A DNA stretch of 64,000 nt from Cystobacter ferrugineus. Lineage in GTDB: Bacteria > Myxococcota > Myxococcia > Myxococcales > Myxococcaceae. Under the pieces are notes generated by a model. The model had not been told where the DNA came from. It was given only the letters and a program-made list of their open reading frames with translations, and made no database searches. The stretch lies in assembly GCF_001887355.1 (NCBI RefSeq), contig NZ_MPIN01000022.1, positions 32,212 to 96,211 on the forward strand, in the 5' to 3' direction. The position numbers and the translations under genes are program-made. This document shows positions 8,116-17,698 of the stretch, piece by piece; position 1 is the stretch's first letter, and each line of letters starts with the position of its first letter.

Positions 8116-10806
8116 ATGCGTGGGCTCACACGTGTGGCGGTGGTTTTGATGGGAGTGCTTCTCCTGCTCTGGCTCGGACTCCGGGGGAGCGGGGACCTCA
8201 CGGCGGGGGACGTCTCTTCCCCGGGGGGCGAGCCGAGGAGCCGGGCGGGCCTGGAGTTGCAGCCGGAGCGGCCCGAGGACGTGGGCGCTCGCGGTGGCGC
8301 GGATGCGGGCAGTACACCGCCGCTGGCCGAGGCTCCCACGGAGGAAGAGGGCGTGCTGGAGGTGGAGGTGCTCGCGGGCGAGCGTCCCGTGCCCGGTGCC
8401 AACGTCCGGCTGTACTGGCGCGGTGCGAGAGATCCGATCCTCGACGAGGTGGCGTGGCGGCTGGCGAGTACCGGCACCACGGATGCGCAGGGCCGGGCGC
8501 GGCTCGCCTCACGGCCCGGGGGCTACCTGGTGGCCGTCCATGCCGAGGGACATGCTCCGCTGCGGCGGCAGGTGCAGCGCCCCTATGGGGAGGAGCGCAC
8601 GCGCGTGCGCCTCGTGTTGGAGCGTGGCCATTCCCTCACGGGCCGCACGGTGGTGGCGGGGACGAACGAGCCGCTGCCCCTGGTGGAGCTCGTCCTCACG
8701 GCGCATGCGGACCCGCCGGACATCCGCATCCGCCCCGATGCTCCTCCCGAGGAGCGGGTGTACGCCACGAGCAACGAGCGGGGAGACTTCCGTGTCGAGG
8801 GGCTCTCCTCGGGGGTGTACCTGCTGGAAGCGCGGGCACCGGGGCATGCGCGCCAGGTGCTGCGGAGGGTAGAGATTCCCGCGCCGGCGCCGCTGACGGT
8901 GGCGTTGCAGGCGGCGGGCGTCATCGAGGGCTTCGTCGTGGATGCCCAGGAGCGGCCCGTGGCGAATGCCGAGGTGGAGGTGCGCGGGCCCACGCCCCAG
9001 AGCGTCACCACGGGTGAGGGCGGTGGCTTCTCCGTCGAGGTGGGCTCCGGCTCCCATCTTCTTTCCGCGCGGCACGGTGCCGAGGCGGGCGCGGTGGACA
9101 AGTCCCTCTTCGTCCGCGCGGGGCAGACGGTGCGGGACGTGCGGATCCGGCTCGGGCCGGGCGCGGTGCTGGAGGGCCGGGTCGTCGCGCGGGCCACGGG
9201 AACTGCCGTGGCGGGTGCCAGCGTGAGCGTCATCCCCAGTAGCCACTTCGTGAGCGTCGGCCCCGTGGGGAGCACCGGAGACGCGGGACGCACGGTGACG
9301 GACCCCACGGGGCACTTCGCCCTGAAGGGCCTGACCGCCGGCGGCTACAATCTGGTGGTGGATGCGCCCGGCTATTCCCGGCTCACGCGCCGGGGGGTGA
9401 TGGTGGCCGCGGGCGAGCGCTTCCCGCTCGAGCTCCAACTCGAGGGCACGGGCACGGTGGAAGGCCATGTGCGGGACTCCGCGGGAGCGCCGTTGCAGGG
9501 TGTGCGGGTAGGGGGCGGACTTCGTTGGGCGGGAGGTTGGGGGAGCGCCGCCGCCGAGGCCCTCACCGACGCGCAGGGGTATTACCGCCTCGGGGGGCTG
9601 AGCCTTGGCCGCATGAACCTCACCGCCAACTGGGAGGGCGCGGCACTGGGGGCGACCCAGATCGTGGACGTGAAGGAGGAGGAGACGGCCCGGGTGGATT
9701 TCACCCTCGAGCGGACGGGCATCCTGGAGGGCGTGGTGCGCACGGAGCGGGGCTCGCCTCCTTCCGAGCCGGTGACGGTGAGTGTCCATCCGTCCGCTCC
9801 CTCTTCCTCCATGGTGGGCCAGAGCGCCCGGGGCTCGCTGGACTCCACCGGACGCTTCCGGATGGCGCTGCCGCCGGGCTCCTACCGCGTGATGCTCTTG
9901 TCCGACTCACGTCGGCTGGGCGGCAACCCCCCGGTCCAAAGCGTGGAGATCGAGGCGGGGCGGACCGTCCAGCTCGAGCTGGGCTGGCGGGAAGAGTCGA
10001 GTGAGGCCCTCCGCATCAAGGGCCTCGTCCTCGAGCCGGATGGTGCTCCTTCTCCCTTCGCCAGGGTCATGATCTCCGCCGAGGTGTTCCTGAACGGCGG
10101 GGGCATGTCGACCTTCACGGACGAGGAGGGACGCTTCGTCTTCTCCCACGAGCCGCGAGGACAGCCCAAGGCCGGGCTGTTGAAGGTGACCGCGAGGAAT
10201 GGAGGACGCTCGGGAGAGACGCGGCAGGCGATCAAGGAGGGCGAGCAGGAGGTGGTGGTGACGCTGCGGCCAGGGGCCTCGGTGCGCGGCCGGGTCGTGC
10301 GTGCGGATGGCCAACCGGTCCGAGGCTTCACCGTGGGCCTTCAGCTCCCACCCCAGGTGTTCTTCCCAGGCTCGCTCACCCATGAGTTCCCCGGAGAGCG
10401 CTTCGAGTTGTCGGACGTGCCCACGGAGCCCGTGACGCTGGTGGTGCGGACGGTGGACGGAGCGACTGGGAAGGCGCTCCTCACTCCGGTGGTGGGGACG
10501 ACGGCGGAGGTGGAGGTTTCCGTCGCGCCGGGGATCAGCGTGCGGGGCCGGGTGGTGGATGCCGCCACGAATGCTCCGCTGGCCGGTGCGTTCGTCCGCC
10601 TCAAGGAACAGGAGGAGTACTTCTTCAAGACCGCCGTGGATGGACGCTTCTCGTTGAAAGACTTGTCCCCGGGAGAGGGCACCCTGGAGATCCGCGCGCC
10701 CCTGGACGGTGTCGGCGAGCGCCAGGTGAAGCTGGTGCGAGGCCAGACGCTCGACGTGGGGGATGTGCCGGTCCGCCAGACTCCGGGCAACGGCGCACCC
10801 CGGTAG
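8116..10806 (+). CDS. Secreted carboxypeptidase-regulatory-like repeat protein
   Basis: 896 aa. An N-terminal signal peptide or anchor (VAVVLMGVLLLLWLGLRG) is followed by a low-complexity linker to about residue 75. About nine tandem transthyretin-like/CarboxypepD_reg beta-sandwich repeats come next, recognised by recurring GxVV...xPVAGAxV and GxFxLxGLxxGxYxLxxxAPGY phrases. Such proteins are abundant in myxobacterial envelopes and usually have no catalytic site; none is visible here. They are presumed structural or adhesive. The gene stands alone and converges on the di-haem oxidoreductase gene across a GC hairpin. The domain call is strong; the function is unknown. Confidence 0.82.
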   Translation: MRGLTRVAVVLMGVLLLLWLGLRGSGDLTAGDVSSPGGEPRSRAGLELQPERPEDVGARGGADAGSTPPLAEAPTEEEGVLEVEVLAGERPVPGANVRLYWRGARDPILDEVAWRLASTGTTDAQGRARLASRPGGYLVAVHAEGHAPLRRQVQRPYGEERTRVRLVLERGHSLTGRTVVAGTNEPLPLVELVLTAHADPPDIRIRPDAPPEERVYATSNERGDFRVEGLSSGVYLLEARAPGHARQVLRRVEIPAPAPLTVALQAAGVIEGFVVDAQERPVANAEVEVRGPTPQSVTTGEGGGFSVEVGSGSHLLSARHGAEAGAVDKSLFVRAGQTVRDVRIRLGPGAVLEGRVVARATGTAVAGASVSVIPSSHFVSVGPVGSTGDAGRTVTDPTGHFALKGLTAGGYNLVVDAPGYSRLTRRGVMVAAGERFPLELQLEGTGTVEGHVRDSAGAPLQGVRVGGGLRWAGGWGSAAAEALTDAQGYYRLGGLSLGRMNLTANWEGAALGATQIVDVKEEETARVDFTLERTGILEGVVRTERGSPPSEPVTVSVHPSAPSSSMVGQSARGSLDSTGRFRMALPPGSYRVMLLSDSRRLGGNPPVQSVEIEAGRTVQLELGWREESSEALRIKGLVLEPDGAPSPFARVMISAEVFLNGGGMSTFTDEEGRFVFSHEPRGQPKAGLLKVTARNGGRSGETRQAIKEGEQEVVVTLRPGASVRGRVVRADGQPVRGFTVGLQLPPQVFFPGSLTHEFPGERFELSDVPTEPVTLVVRTVDGATGKALLTPVVGTTAEVEVSVAPGISVRGRVVDAATNAPLAGAFVRLKEQEEYFFKTAVDGRFSLKDLSPGEGTLEIRAPLDGVGERQVKLVRGQTLDVGDVPVRQTPGNGAPR

Positions 10807-10812
10807 GCAAGA

Positions 10813-10841
10813 CGCCGCCGGAGGAGTGCCCCCCGGCGGCG
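10813..10841. terminator. GC-rich hairpin between convergent genes
   Basis: CGCCGCCGG (10813-10821) pairs with CCGGCGGCG (10833-10841) over an 11-nt loop, in the 50-bp gap between convergent stop codons. There is no U-tract. It is a possible bidirectional terminator. Confidence 0.45.
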
Positions 10842-10856
10842 GAGACGGCGGGGGCG

Positions 10857-13151
10857 TCAGATGCTCTGCAGGAACTTGATCAAGGCGTCGCGGTCCGCCG
10901 CGGACATCCTGACGAAGGACTGCTTGGAGGCCTCGGCCTCACCGCCGTGCCAGAGGATGGCCTCGGACAGGGTGCGTGCGCGGCCATCGTGCAGGTAGGC
11001 CTCGCCGCCGCTCACGCCCGCCGTCAGGCCGATGCCCCACAGCGGAGCGGTGCGCCACTCCGAGCCCGACGCGTTGTTCTCCGGCAGGCTGTCGGCCAGG
11101 CCCGGCCCCATGTCGTGCAGCAGCAGGTCGGTGTAGGGGCGGATCGTCTGGCCGCGCAGCTCGGCGTTCGGGTGGTAGGCGCTCGTGGTGAGCGTCGCCT
11201 TGTGGCAGCTCGCGCATCCCGCGTTCTGGAAGAGCGTCTCGCCGCGCTGGGCCTGGGTGTCGTTCAGGTTGCGGCGGGCCGGCACACCCAGCAGGGCGAT
11301 GTAGCGGACGATCTTGTCGAGGTCCTGATCGCTCAGCTCGGTGCTCGTGCCCGAGCAGCCCTGCTGCGACGCGCCGCAGTCCAGCGACTTGTAGATGGAC
11401 GTGGTGACGCCCATGTCGCCATTGAAGGCATCGGCCACCTGGTGGCGCACGCGCGCCAGGCCCGCCTTCCAGCCGAAGCGGCCCATGCGCAGTTCGCCCG
11501 TCTGCGGATCCCTCACGTTGCTCATGCGTCCGGAGATGCCGTCGCCATTGCTGTCATTGGGGTCGGACAGGGCGGCGATGGCGGTCTCGGGCACGGCCTC
11601 CAGCAGGCCCATGCCGACGAGCTGCGGCGTGGCGCGCGCCGAGAAGTGCGTGGGGATGACGTTGGTGAAGCCGTAGGTCGGCTTGCGAAGCTGGTAGGCC
11701 GTCCCATCGGCGAACTGGCCGCTGGTGGTGGTCCAGCCGGAGATGCGCACGTCGGCCTCGGGCGTGCCGCTGGTGCTGCGCGGCTGGAGCTTGGCGCCGA
11801 TCTGCGGATCCGCGGTGACGGTGCTTCCGCTGACACGCCCCACCTTGACCACCATGTTGCTCAGCGTGGTGTTGGTGGCGGGCGGCAGACCGCGGCCGTT
11901 GTTCTTGTGGCAGGCGACACAGGACTCCGCCACGTAGCCGATGCCCAGCTTGCCCACCTGCTGGGTGAACACGGGATTGCCCGACTCGGAGTGGGTGCCA
12001 TCCTTGAAGTTCGTGTGGTGGATGCGGCGGCCCTCGACGAACGGCTGCGCGTTCACGGGCGCCAGGTTCGTCGCCATCTGCATGAAGCGCTTGGAGGGCT
12101 CGTTCGAGTAGGGGTAGTTGAGCGTGGTCCGGCCGCCGCTCCAGGCGGTCTCCGGCAGCGGGAAGGAGTCCAGGGTGGAGCCCACGCCCTCGAACGGGAC
12201 GATGCCGCCGGTGCCGACGATGTAGAGCATGGTGCTGGAGTAGTAGTTGAAGCGTCCTTCCACCGGCTGCCGCAGGAAGACGCCCACTTCGATCTCCATG
12301 CGATCGCCCACCTTGATCGCCCGGTTCTCCTTGGCGTTGTAACCCACGCTGGCGGTGTAGTGATAGTCGTCCGTCGTGCGGGTGAAGGTGCCGTTGTGGA
12401 AGTACTCCGCCGAGGTGTTGATGCCTCGGAAGAAGGCGCGGAAGTTCGTGCCGTCATGGGGGGCGGTGGTCGTCATGTTGACCTTGACCTGGGTGCCTCC
12501 CTTGGCGACCTCGTCGATGATGTCGAGGTAGAACGTGCGGCCGGTGAAATACAGGCCGAGGAAGTGATCATATGCCTGGAATTGGGACTCACGGGCATGA
12601 CGGTCGCGCACGCGGTCGCCCACGTGGGTGATGATGGCCGTGGACGTGTTCTCCACGAGGACGGGCTCCAGGGCCGTGCCGCTGTTGAACAGGGGCACCA
12701 CGTTGGTGGTTCCGCCGCCGTCGAAGGTCCCCGAGTCCGGCGTTCCCGCGTCCTGGGAGCCGCCCGCGTCGGGCGTTCCCGAGTCCGGCGTTCCCGCGTC
12801 GGGAGTGCCCGCGTCCGGCGTCGTGCCGCCATGGACATACCGGGCCGCCGCCGTGTCATAGGCGCAGTTGCACGCGGTGTCCCAATACGTGAAGTTGTAA
12901 TCGACGGTGGCGCCGCTGGTCAGATTGGTGATCGCGTATTCATTGCGCCCGTTGACGACCGCCATGCGGACGTTGAGCTGGCCGCCGTTGTTGACGCGGT
13001 AATGGATGTCCGCCCAGGACGTGGTGTTGATGTACGCGATGGCGGAGGAGCCCGAGCCCTGCACTCCAGAGGCGGGGGCCGCGAGACTTTCACCCGCCCA
13101 TAGGCCGGTGGCCATCATCGCGACGGCGAGTCCAGTGATTTTGTATTTCAT
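10857..13151 (-). CDS. Secreted di-haem oxidoreductase with N-terminal CBM56-like domain
   Basis: 764 aa. The ATG at 13151 is preceded by GAGGAGG. A signal peptide ends near SLAAP. Residues about 35-108 resemble the CBM56 beta-1,3-glucan-binding fold (ADIHYRVNNGGQLNVRM, VDYNFTYWDT). A linker of repeated PDAGTPDSG units follows, to about residue 150. The rest matches the bacterial di-haem 'DiHOx'/thiol-oxidoreductase-like family, with two c-type haem sites: CVACH near residue 410 and CASCH near 645. These proteins are periplasmic or outer-surface redox enzymes of uncertain substrate. The glucan-binding module suggests attachment to a polysaccharide or cell wall. The fusion is unusual. The haem family call is confident; the CBM56 call is moderate. 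Confidence 0.83.
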   Translation of the reverse strand: MKYKITGLAVAMMATGLWAGESLAAPASGVQGSGSSAIAYINTTSWADIHYRVNNGGQLNVRMAVVNGRNEYAITNLTSGATVDYNFTYWDTACNCAYDTAAARYVHGGTTPDAGTPDAGTPDSGTPDAGGSQDAGTPDSGTFDGGGTTNVVPLFNSGTALEPVLVENTSTAIITHVGDRVRDRHARESQFQAYDHFLGLYFTGRTFYLDIIDEVAKGGTQVKVNMTTTAPHDGTNFRAFFRGINTSAEYFHNGTFTRTTDDYHYTASVGYNAKENRAIKVGDRMEIEVGVFLRQPVEGRFNYYSSTMLYIVGTGGIVPFEGVGSTLDSFPLPETAWSGGRTTLNYPYSNEPSKRFMQMATNLAPVNAQPFVEGRRIHHTNFKDGTHSESGNPVFTQQVGKLGIGYVAESCVACHKNNGRGLPPATNTTLSNMVVKVGRVSGSTVTADPQIGAKLQPRSTSGTPEADVRISGWTTTSGQFADGTAYQLRKPTYGFTNVIPTHFSARATPQLVGMGLLEAVPETAIAALSDPNDSNGDGISGRMSNVRDPQTGELRMGRFGWKAGLARVRHQVADAFNGDMGVTTSIYKSLDCGASQQGCSGTSTELSDQDLDKIVRYIALLGVPARRNLNDTQAQRGETLFQNAGCASCHKATLTTSAYHPNAELRGQTIRPYTDLLLHDMGPGLADSLPENNASGSEWRTAPLWGIGLTAGVSGGEAYLHDGRARTLSEAILWHGGEAEASKQSFVRMSAADRDALIKFLQSI

Positions 13152-13243
13152 GGTGGTGCTTCGTCCTCCTCAGCCAGGGTGCGTCGAAACCAAACGGATT
13201 CCTGCGAAAGCAGAGGAAGAAGAAAAATGATTTTCAGGGTTAA

Positions 13244-13286
13244 GTCCAGCTATTGAGATGTTTTTATGAGAATCCAATAGCTGGAC
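13244..13286. promoter_or_regulatory. 12-bp perfect inverted repeat upstream of di-haem gene
   Basis: GTCCAGCTATTG (13244-13255) and CAATAGCTGGAC (13275-13286) are perfect inverted arms separated by 19 nt of AT-rich sequence. They lie about 95-135 bp upstream of the di-haem oxidoreductase start, in an AT-rich patch of otherwise GC-rich DNA. It may be an operator or an RNA hairpin. No regulator can be assigned. Confidence 0.45.
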
Positions 13287-13329
13287 GCGGTGCGTAACAC
13301 TGGGACACCGGGGCTATCGGCTGTTTTGC

Positions 13330-13345
13330 AACCGACAAGTCGGTT
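13330..13345. promoter_or_regulatory. 16-bp perfect palindrome AACCGACAAGTCGGTT
   Basis: Two 7-bp arms flank a 2-bp centre in the roughly 295-bp gene-free stretch 13152-13446. The loop is too short for a terminator, so a dimer-binding site is more likely. Apart from this and the neighbouring 12-bp inverted repeat, nothing else was seen in the stretch. Confidence 0.35.
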
Positions 13346-13446
13346 CACCAGGGCCCGGGTTGCTGAATCGTGTCCGCGAAGGCACCGCGGGGGTGCCCAT
13401 CCAGGTGGGCAGCAACCCCGCTCCGACGTGGACGGGGGAGGAACCC

Positions 13447-16173
13447 TCAGTCCAACCGCTTCACGGCCTTGACCATATCATCACCGAGCTCGCCCTCGCG
13501 AATGTGGAAGCCCAGCTTGCGGCAGACGTGCTGCATGGCGCCATTGCGCGACAGGATGTCCGCCACGATGTAGCGCAGGCCCCAGTCGCGGCCCACCGTC
13601 ACCAGCCGCTGGAGCATCTCCGAGCCCAGGCCCTGGCGCTGCACCACGTCGCTGATGAGCAGGGCGAACTCCGCGGCCTCCGTTCCGGGCAGGCGCGTGA
13701 GCCGGCCCACCCCGAGCACCGTGCCGTCCGTCCGGGTGGCCAGCAGCGCCATCTCCCGCCCGTAGTCGATGAAGCAGATGCGCGCCAGCCGCTCGTGCGC
13801 CACGCGCTGGTCCAGCTTCATCATCCCCGCGTAGCGCAGGAACACCGACTGCTCGGAGAGCGTGTGGTGGAACTCCACCATCTTCGGCTCGTCCTCGGGC
13901 CGGATGGGGCGGATGTGAAGCTCCTCGCCGTCGCGCGCCCGCCACCGGTCCACGTAGCGCTGGGGGTAGGGGAGGATGGCCAGCCGGGGGAGCTGGGCCT
14001 CCGTCACCTCGGGCTCGTGCAGCACCACGCGCGCATCCAGCGCGATCATCCGCTCCTCCGAGGCGAGCAGCGGGTTGATGTCCACCTCCTTGATGAGGCG
14101 TTGCTCCACCACCAGGTGGCTGAAGCGCACCAGCAGCTTCTGCAGTGCCGCCAGGTCCACCGGCTTGCGTCCACGCACGCCGCGCAGGGCCTCGTGGATG
14201 CGCGTCTGCTCCATCATCCGCCGCGCCAACGTGGTGTTGAGCGGGGGCAGGCCCAGCGCCCGGTCCCGGAACACCTCCACCAGCGTGCCTCCGGTGCCAA
14301 ACAGCAACACCGGCCCGAATTGCGCGTCCAGACTGCTGCCCAGGATGAGCTCGTAGCCGTCCAGCTTCACCATGGGCTGCACCGTCACGCCCTGGAAGGC
14401 GTCCGGCTGTCCCAGCTCCTCGAGCTTCTGACGGATGCCGTCGAAGGCCTCGCGCACCGCCTCCTCCGTGCGCAGATCCAGCCGCACCCCGCCCACGTCC
14501 GTCTTGTGGGTGACGTGCTGGGAGTTGAGCTTGACCACCACGGGAAAGCCCAGCGCCCGGGCCTCGCGCACCGCCTCGTCCGCGCTCGAGGCCAGCCGGG
14601 TCTCCACCGTGGGAATCCCGTAGGCCGCCAGCAACCGCTTGGACTCGTACTCCGTGAGCATCGTGCGGCCCGCGCGGCGCGCCTCGCGGATGAGCGCCTC
14701 GGCCTCCTCGCGCCGCTCGGGCTCTTCCGTGAGCACGGGGGTCTCGTACAAGCCCGCCAGGTTGTACGAGTAGCGCCACATGTAATTGAAGATGCGCGCG
14801 GCCGTGTCCGGGTAGCCGAACGTGGGAATCCCCGCGTCGTTGAGGATGCGCTCGCCCGCGCTCACCTCCGAGCCGCCCATCCAGCTCGCGATGATGGGTT
14901 TGCCCATGCGCGCGTAGGGCTTGAGCAGCTCCGCCGTCTGCGTGGGCTTCGTCATGTCCTGGGGCGTGAGGATGACGAGCAGGCCATCGCTGTTCTCGTC
15001 CGCGCCCGTCACCTTGAGCGCCCGCGCGTAGCGCTCGGGGTCGGCGTCGCCGAGGATGTCCACCGGGTTGCCGTGGCTCCAGGCGGGGGGCAGGAAGGTG
15101 TCGAGCTGCTGGCGCGTGGTGTCCGACAGCCGCGCCAGCTCTCCGCCTCCCATCACCAGCGCGTCCGTGGCCAGCACGCCGGGGCCTCCCGCGTTGGTGA
15201 GCACCGTGAGGCGCCGTCCGTCGGGGCGCGGCTGCCGGGCGAGCACCTCGGCCATGTAGAAGAGGTCCGCGATGGAGTCCACGCGCAGCACGCCCGCGCG
15301 GCGGAAGGCGGCGCTGAGCACCTCGTCGCTGCCCACCAGCGAGCCCGTGTGCGAGGCCGCCGCCGCGGCCGCCTGGGCGGTGCGCCCCGCCTTGATGACG
15401 ATGATGGGCTTGTGCAGCGCCACCGCGCGCGCCGCCGACAGGAACGAGCGCGCGTCGCCCACGGACTCCATGTAGATGAGGATGCTGCGCGTGCGCGGGT
15501 CATCCCCGAGGTAATCGATGATGTCGCCCCAGCCCACGTCCATCATCGCGCCCAGGGACACGATGGCGCTGAAGCCCACGGCCTCGCGCTGGCTCCAGTC
15601 GAGGATGGCCGTGAGCAGCGCGCCACTCTGGCTGATGAAGGCCACGTTGCCCGGCCGGGCCACGCTCCCGGCGAAGGTGGCGTTGAGCCCGTTGGGCGGC
15701 CGCATCACGCCCAGGCAGTTGGGGCCGAGCACCCGGATGCGCGCCCGCCGGGCGATCTCCAGCACCTCCTGCTCCAGCCGCGCGCCCTCGCCGCCCACCT
15801 CCTTGAAGCCCGCGGAGATGATGAGGGCGTTTCGCACCCCCACCTCGGCGCACTCGCGCATCACGTCGGGCACCGTGGCCGCCGGGGTCGCGATGACGGC
15901 CAGCTCCACCGGCTCTGGCAGCGCGCGCAGCGAGGGCCAGGCGGTGATGCCCAGCACGTTCTTGCGCTTGGGATTGATGGGATAGACGGTGCCCCCGAAG
16001 GGGCTGCTGATGAGGTTCCACAACAGCGTGCGTCCCACGCTTCCCGGCTTCTCGCTCGCCCCAATCACCGCCACGCTGCGCGGCGCGAAGAGGGCGTCGA
16101 GCGGATGGCGGTCTCGCTGGTGCAGCAGGTCGTACGACGGGTCGCTGGGGGGCGGACGGTTCGTCGGATCCAT
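13447..16173 (-). CDS. NDP-forming acyl-CoA synthetase fused to GNAT acetyltransferase (Pat/PatZ-like)
   Basis: 908 aa. Domain order is a CoA-binding Rossmann domain (about 25-150, [20 protein letters not shown]), a succinyl-CoA-ligase-like domain with the conserved His of ASHTGSLVG (about 275), an ATP-grasp domain (about 500-720) and a C-terminal GNAT domain (about 735-905, [15 protein letters not shown] acetyl-CoA loop). This is the layout of bacterial protein lysine acetyltransferases of the PatZ/YfiQ/Pat type, which acetylate enzymes such as acetyl-CoA synthetase. In those proteins the ligase part is often catalytically degenerate. Here the His is retained, so ADP-forming ligase activity cannot be excluded. 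The gene is monocistronic. Length and domain order are typical. Confidence 0.88.
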   Translation of the reverse strand: MDPTNRPPPSDPSYDLLHQRDRHPLDALFAPRSVAVIGASEKPGSVGRTLLWNLISSPFGGTVYPINPKRKNVLGITAWPSLRALPEPVELAVIATPAATVPDVMRECAEVGVRNALIISAGFKEVGGEGARLEQEVLEIARRARIRVLGPNCLGVMRPPNGLNATFAGSVARPGNVAFISQSGALLTAILDWSQREAVGFSAIVSLGAMMDVGWGDIIDYLGDDPRTRSILIYMESVGDARSFLSAARAVALHKPIIVIKAGRTAQAAAAAASHTGSLVGSDEVLSAAFRRAGVLRVDSIADLFYMAEVLARQPRPDGRRLTVLTNAGGPGVLATDALVMGGGELARLSDTTRQQLDTFLPPAWSHGNPVDILGDADPERYARALKVTGADENSDGLLVILTPQDMTKPTQTAELLKPYARMGKPIIASWMGGSEVSAGERILNDAGIPTFGYPDTAARIFNYMWRYSYNLAGLYETPVLTEEPERREEAEALIREARRAGRTMLTEYESKRLLAAYGIPTVETRLASSADEAVREARALGFPVVVKLNSQHVTHKTDVGGVRLDLRTEEAVREAFDGIRQKLEELGQPDAFQGVTVQPMVKLDGYELILGSSLDAQFGPVLLFGTGGTLVEVFRDRALGLPPLNTTLARRMMEQTRIHEALRGVRGRKPVDLAALQKLLVRFSHLVVEQRLIKEVDINPLLASEERMIALDARVVLHEPEVTEAQLPRLAILPYPQRYVDRWRARDGEELHIRPIRPEDEPKMVEFHHTLSEQSVFLRYAGMMKLDQRVAHERLARICFIDYGREMALLATRTDGTVLGVGRLTRLPGTEAAEFALLISDVVQRQGLGSEMLQRLVTVGRDWGLRYIVADILSRNGAMQHVCRKLGFHIREGELGDDMVKAVKRLD

Positions 16174-16324
16174 GGCTCGTTTTTGGGCTGCTCCTCCGGG
16201 TGATTCAATAATGGACGAAGCGCCCCGTCATGGGGCGTTGTCTGGGTGTCAGTTGTCACGTGCCCGCGAGCACCCAGACCCCAGGGGGGCTGGCGTTTCC
16301 AGAGGGAGGAGTAGCTTTTCGCGC

Positions 16325-17035
16325 ATGCGCTTCTCTTACTGGTCCATGGCGTTGTCCTTCTTCCTGCCGCTTTCCGTCCTGGCGAATGAGGATCCCCTGG
16401 CGGAGCTGCTCCCACGCCTGGCGGCGGCCGAACAGGCGCGCGAGCAACGCAGACAGGGCCGGACCACCCTGGCCACCACCGTGTGGGAAGAGCTCGACGA
16501 CGAGGGCAAGACGAAGTCCCGCCTGGAGTCCCTGGAGCGCAGCGAGTGGCGCGAGGGCAAGCGCACCGCCACGGTGGTGCGTGCCACGCAGGATGGACAG
16601 GACGTCACCGGGAAGGTGCGGGAGCAGCGCGCGAAAGAGGAGAAGGACCGGGCCGAGAGCAAGGAGAAGCAATTCCAGCTCGACTACCTTCCCTTCTCCC
16701 CACGGGAGCAGGGCCGCTATCGCTTCGAGGTGAAGGGCCCGGACGCCCGGCGGCCGCACCTGCTGCGCATCGCCTTCGCGCCCAGGGACGGCAAGAGTCC
16801 GGATGGGCTCGTGGGTGAGGCCCTGGTGGATGGGAGCCGGGGCGAGCTGCTGCGCATCAGCACCCGTCCCACGCAACTGCCGAAGCTCGCGGAGAAGGTG
16901 GACATCACCCTGGAGTTCGATGCGCCTGGCACTCAGGGCCGGGAGCTGTCGCGGATCCTCGCCACCGGCGAGGGCGGTGTGCTCTTCATCAAGCGGCGCG
17001 TCCGTTCCACCACGACGTTCTCCTACGCGCCCTGA
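16325..17035 (+). CDS. Hypothetical secreted protein
   Basis: 236 aa. The start at 16325 was chosen because it gives a clean signal peptide (MRFSYWSMALSFFLPLSVLA) and a GGGAGGAG lies upstream, though 16-17 nt away; the open frame extends further upstream without such a start. The mature part has a charged helical segment, a Lys/Glu-rich stretch around residues 100-125 and a C-terminal beta-rich region. It has some flavour of outer-membrane lipoprotein-sorting-like domains, but no motif that fixes the family. It probably acts in the periplasm. It converges on the M23-like gene. Confidence 0.65.
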   Translation: MRFSYWSMALSFFLPLSVLANEDPLAELLPRLAAAEQAREQRRQGRTTLATTVWEELDDEGKTKSRLESLERSEWREGKRTATVVRATQDGQDVTGKVREQRAKEEKDRAESKEKQFQLDYLPFSPREQGRYRFEVKGPDARRPHLLRIAFAPRDGKSPDGLVGEALVDGSRGELLRISTRPTQLPKLAEKVDITLEFDAPGTQGRELSRILATGEGGVLFIKRRVRSTTTFSYAP

Positions 17036-17062
17036 TGAACGTGTCCGGGAAGGACGGGAGGA

Positions 17063-17093
17063 CCGTTCCGCCCGGTGAGGGCGAGCGGAACGG
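17063..17093. terminator. Convergent-gene hairpin
   Basis: A perfect 9-bp stem, CCGTTCCGC (17063-17071) with GCGGAACGG (17085-17093), has a 13-nt loop. It sits between the convergent stop codons at 17035 and 17106. Confidence 0.5.
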
Positions 17094-17105
17094 GGTGCGC
17101 GGGGA

Positions 17106-17648
17106 CTACAGCGTCGGGAGACCGATCACCGTGGTGCAGTTGCCGGTGGTGCCGCAGGTGGTGCCCTTGCTGGTGTACCAGGCGGACTTGCGGGTGCCGT
17201 ACTGGCGGTTGTCCGCGTGCACGTGGGGACCGGTGGCGTCGCCGGTGCCGCCCACCAGGCCCAGGGCGCAGCCGTCGCACGTCTTCGAGCCGGAGCTGGC
17301 GTTGGCGTAGATGTGGAGCTGACGGAACTCCCAGCCGCTGCCGCCGGAGACGACGTAGTAGTTGCCCGCGCCGCCGTTGCAGGTCGAGCCGTAGCACGCC
17401 GCGCCGCAGCCGCCGTAGTACTTGTAGTAGAAGCTGCCCGCGAGCATGCCGCGGTGGTTCCACTCACCGCACGTGCCGTTGCTGATGTCGAGCGCCGTGT
17501 GGCTGCCGCTGCTGCAGCTATAATACGTCGTCGAGTTCACGCGCGCGTTGGGCTCGCAGATGGGGCCCTTGGCGCTCGCCGCGATGGCCACGCCAGCCCA
17601 GCCCGCCAGCAGCGCGCTGGCGGTGTACATCACCTTCTTCATGTTCAT
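17106..17648 (-). CDS. Small secreted M23-like metallopeptidase
   Basis: 180 aa. The ATG at 17648 follows GAGGAGG. A signal peptide ends at about VAIAASA. The mature protein is Cys-rich (about ten Cys). It carries the M23/LytM hallmarks: SHTALDIS with the first His/Asp zinc ligands, and TGDATGPHVHAD, matching the canonical GxTGxSTGPHLH motif that supplies the third ligand. M23 enzymes cut peptidoglycan cross-bridges. In a myxobacterium the target could be its own wall or prey cells. It lies 50 bp downstream of two HEAT-like genes on the same strand and is probably co-transcribed. The domain is compact and disulphide-rich, unlike housekeeping LytM proteins. It is a good M23 candidate, not proven active. 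Confidence 0.75.
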   Translation of the reverse strand: MNMKKVMYTASALLAGWAGVAIAASAKGPICEPNARVNSTTYYSCSSGSHTALDISNGTCGEWNHRGMLAGSFYYKYYGGCGAACYGSTCNGGAGNYYVVSGGSGWEFRQLHIYANASSGSKTCDGCALGLVGGTGDATGPHVHADNRQYGTRKSAWYTSKGTTCGTTGNCTTVIGLPTL

Positions 17649-17698
17649 ACGTCCTCCTCGGGGGCACTACGCTGCGGGACTACGGGGTGAGACAGCCG

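Noticed and set aside
12715..12830. Short tandem repeats considered as a minisatellite
   Set aside because: They encode the PDAG/PDSG linker of the di-haem protein and keep the frame, so no separate element is needed.
13360..16203. 947-codon plus-strand frame antisense to the acyl-CoA synthetase/GNAT gene
   Set aside because: Shadow frame. The minus strand encodes a full, motif-complete enzyme.
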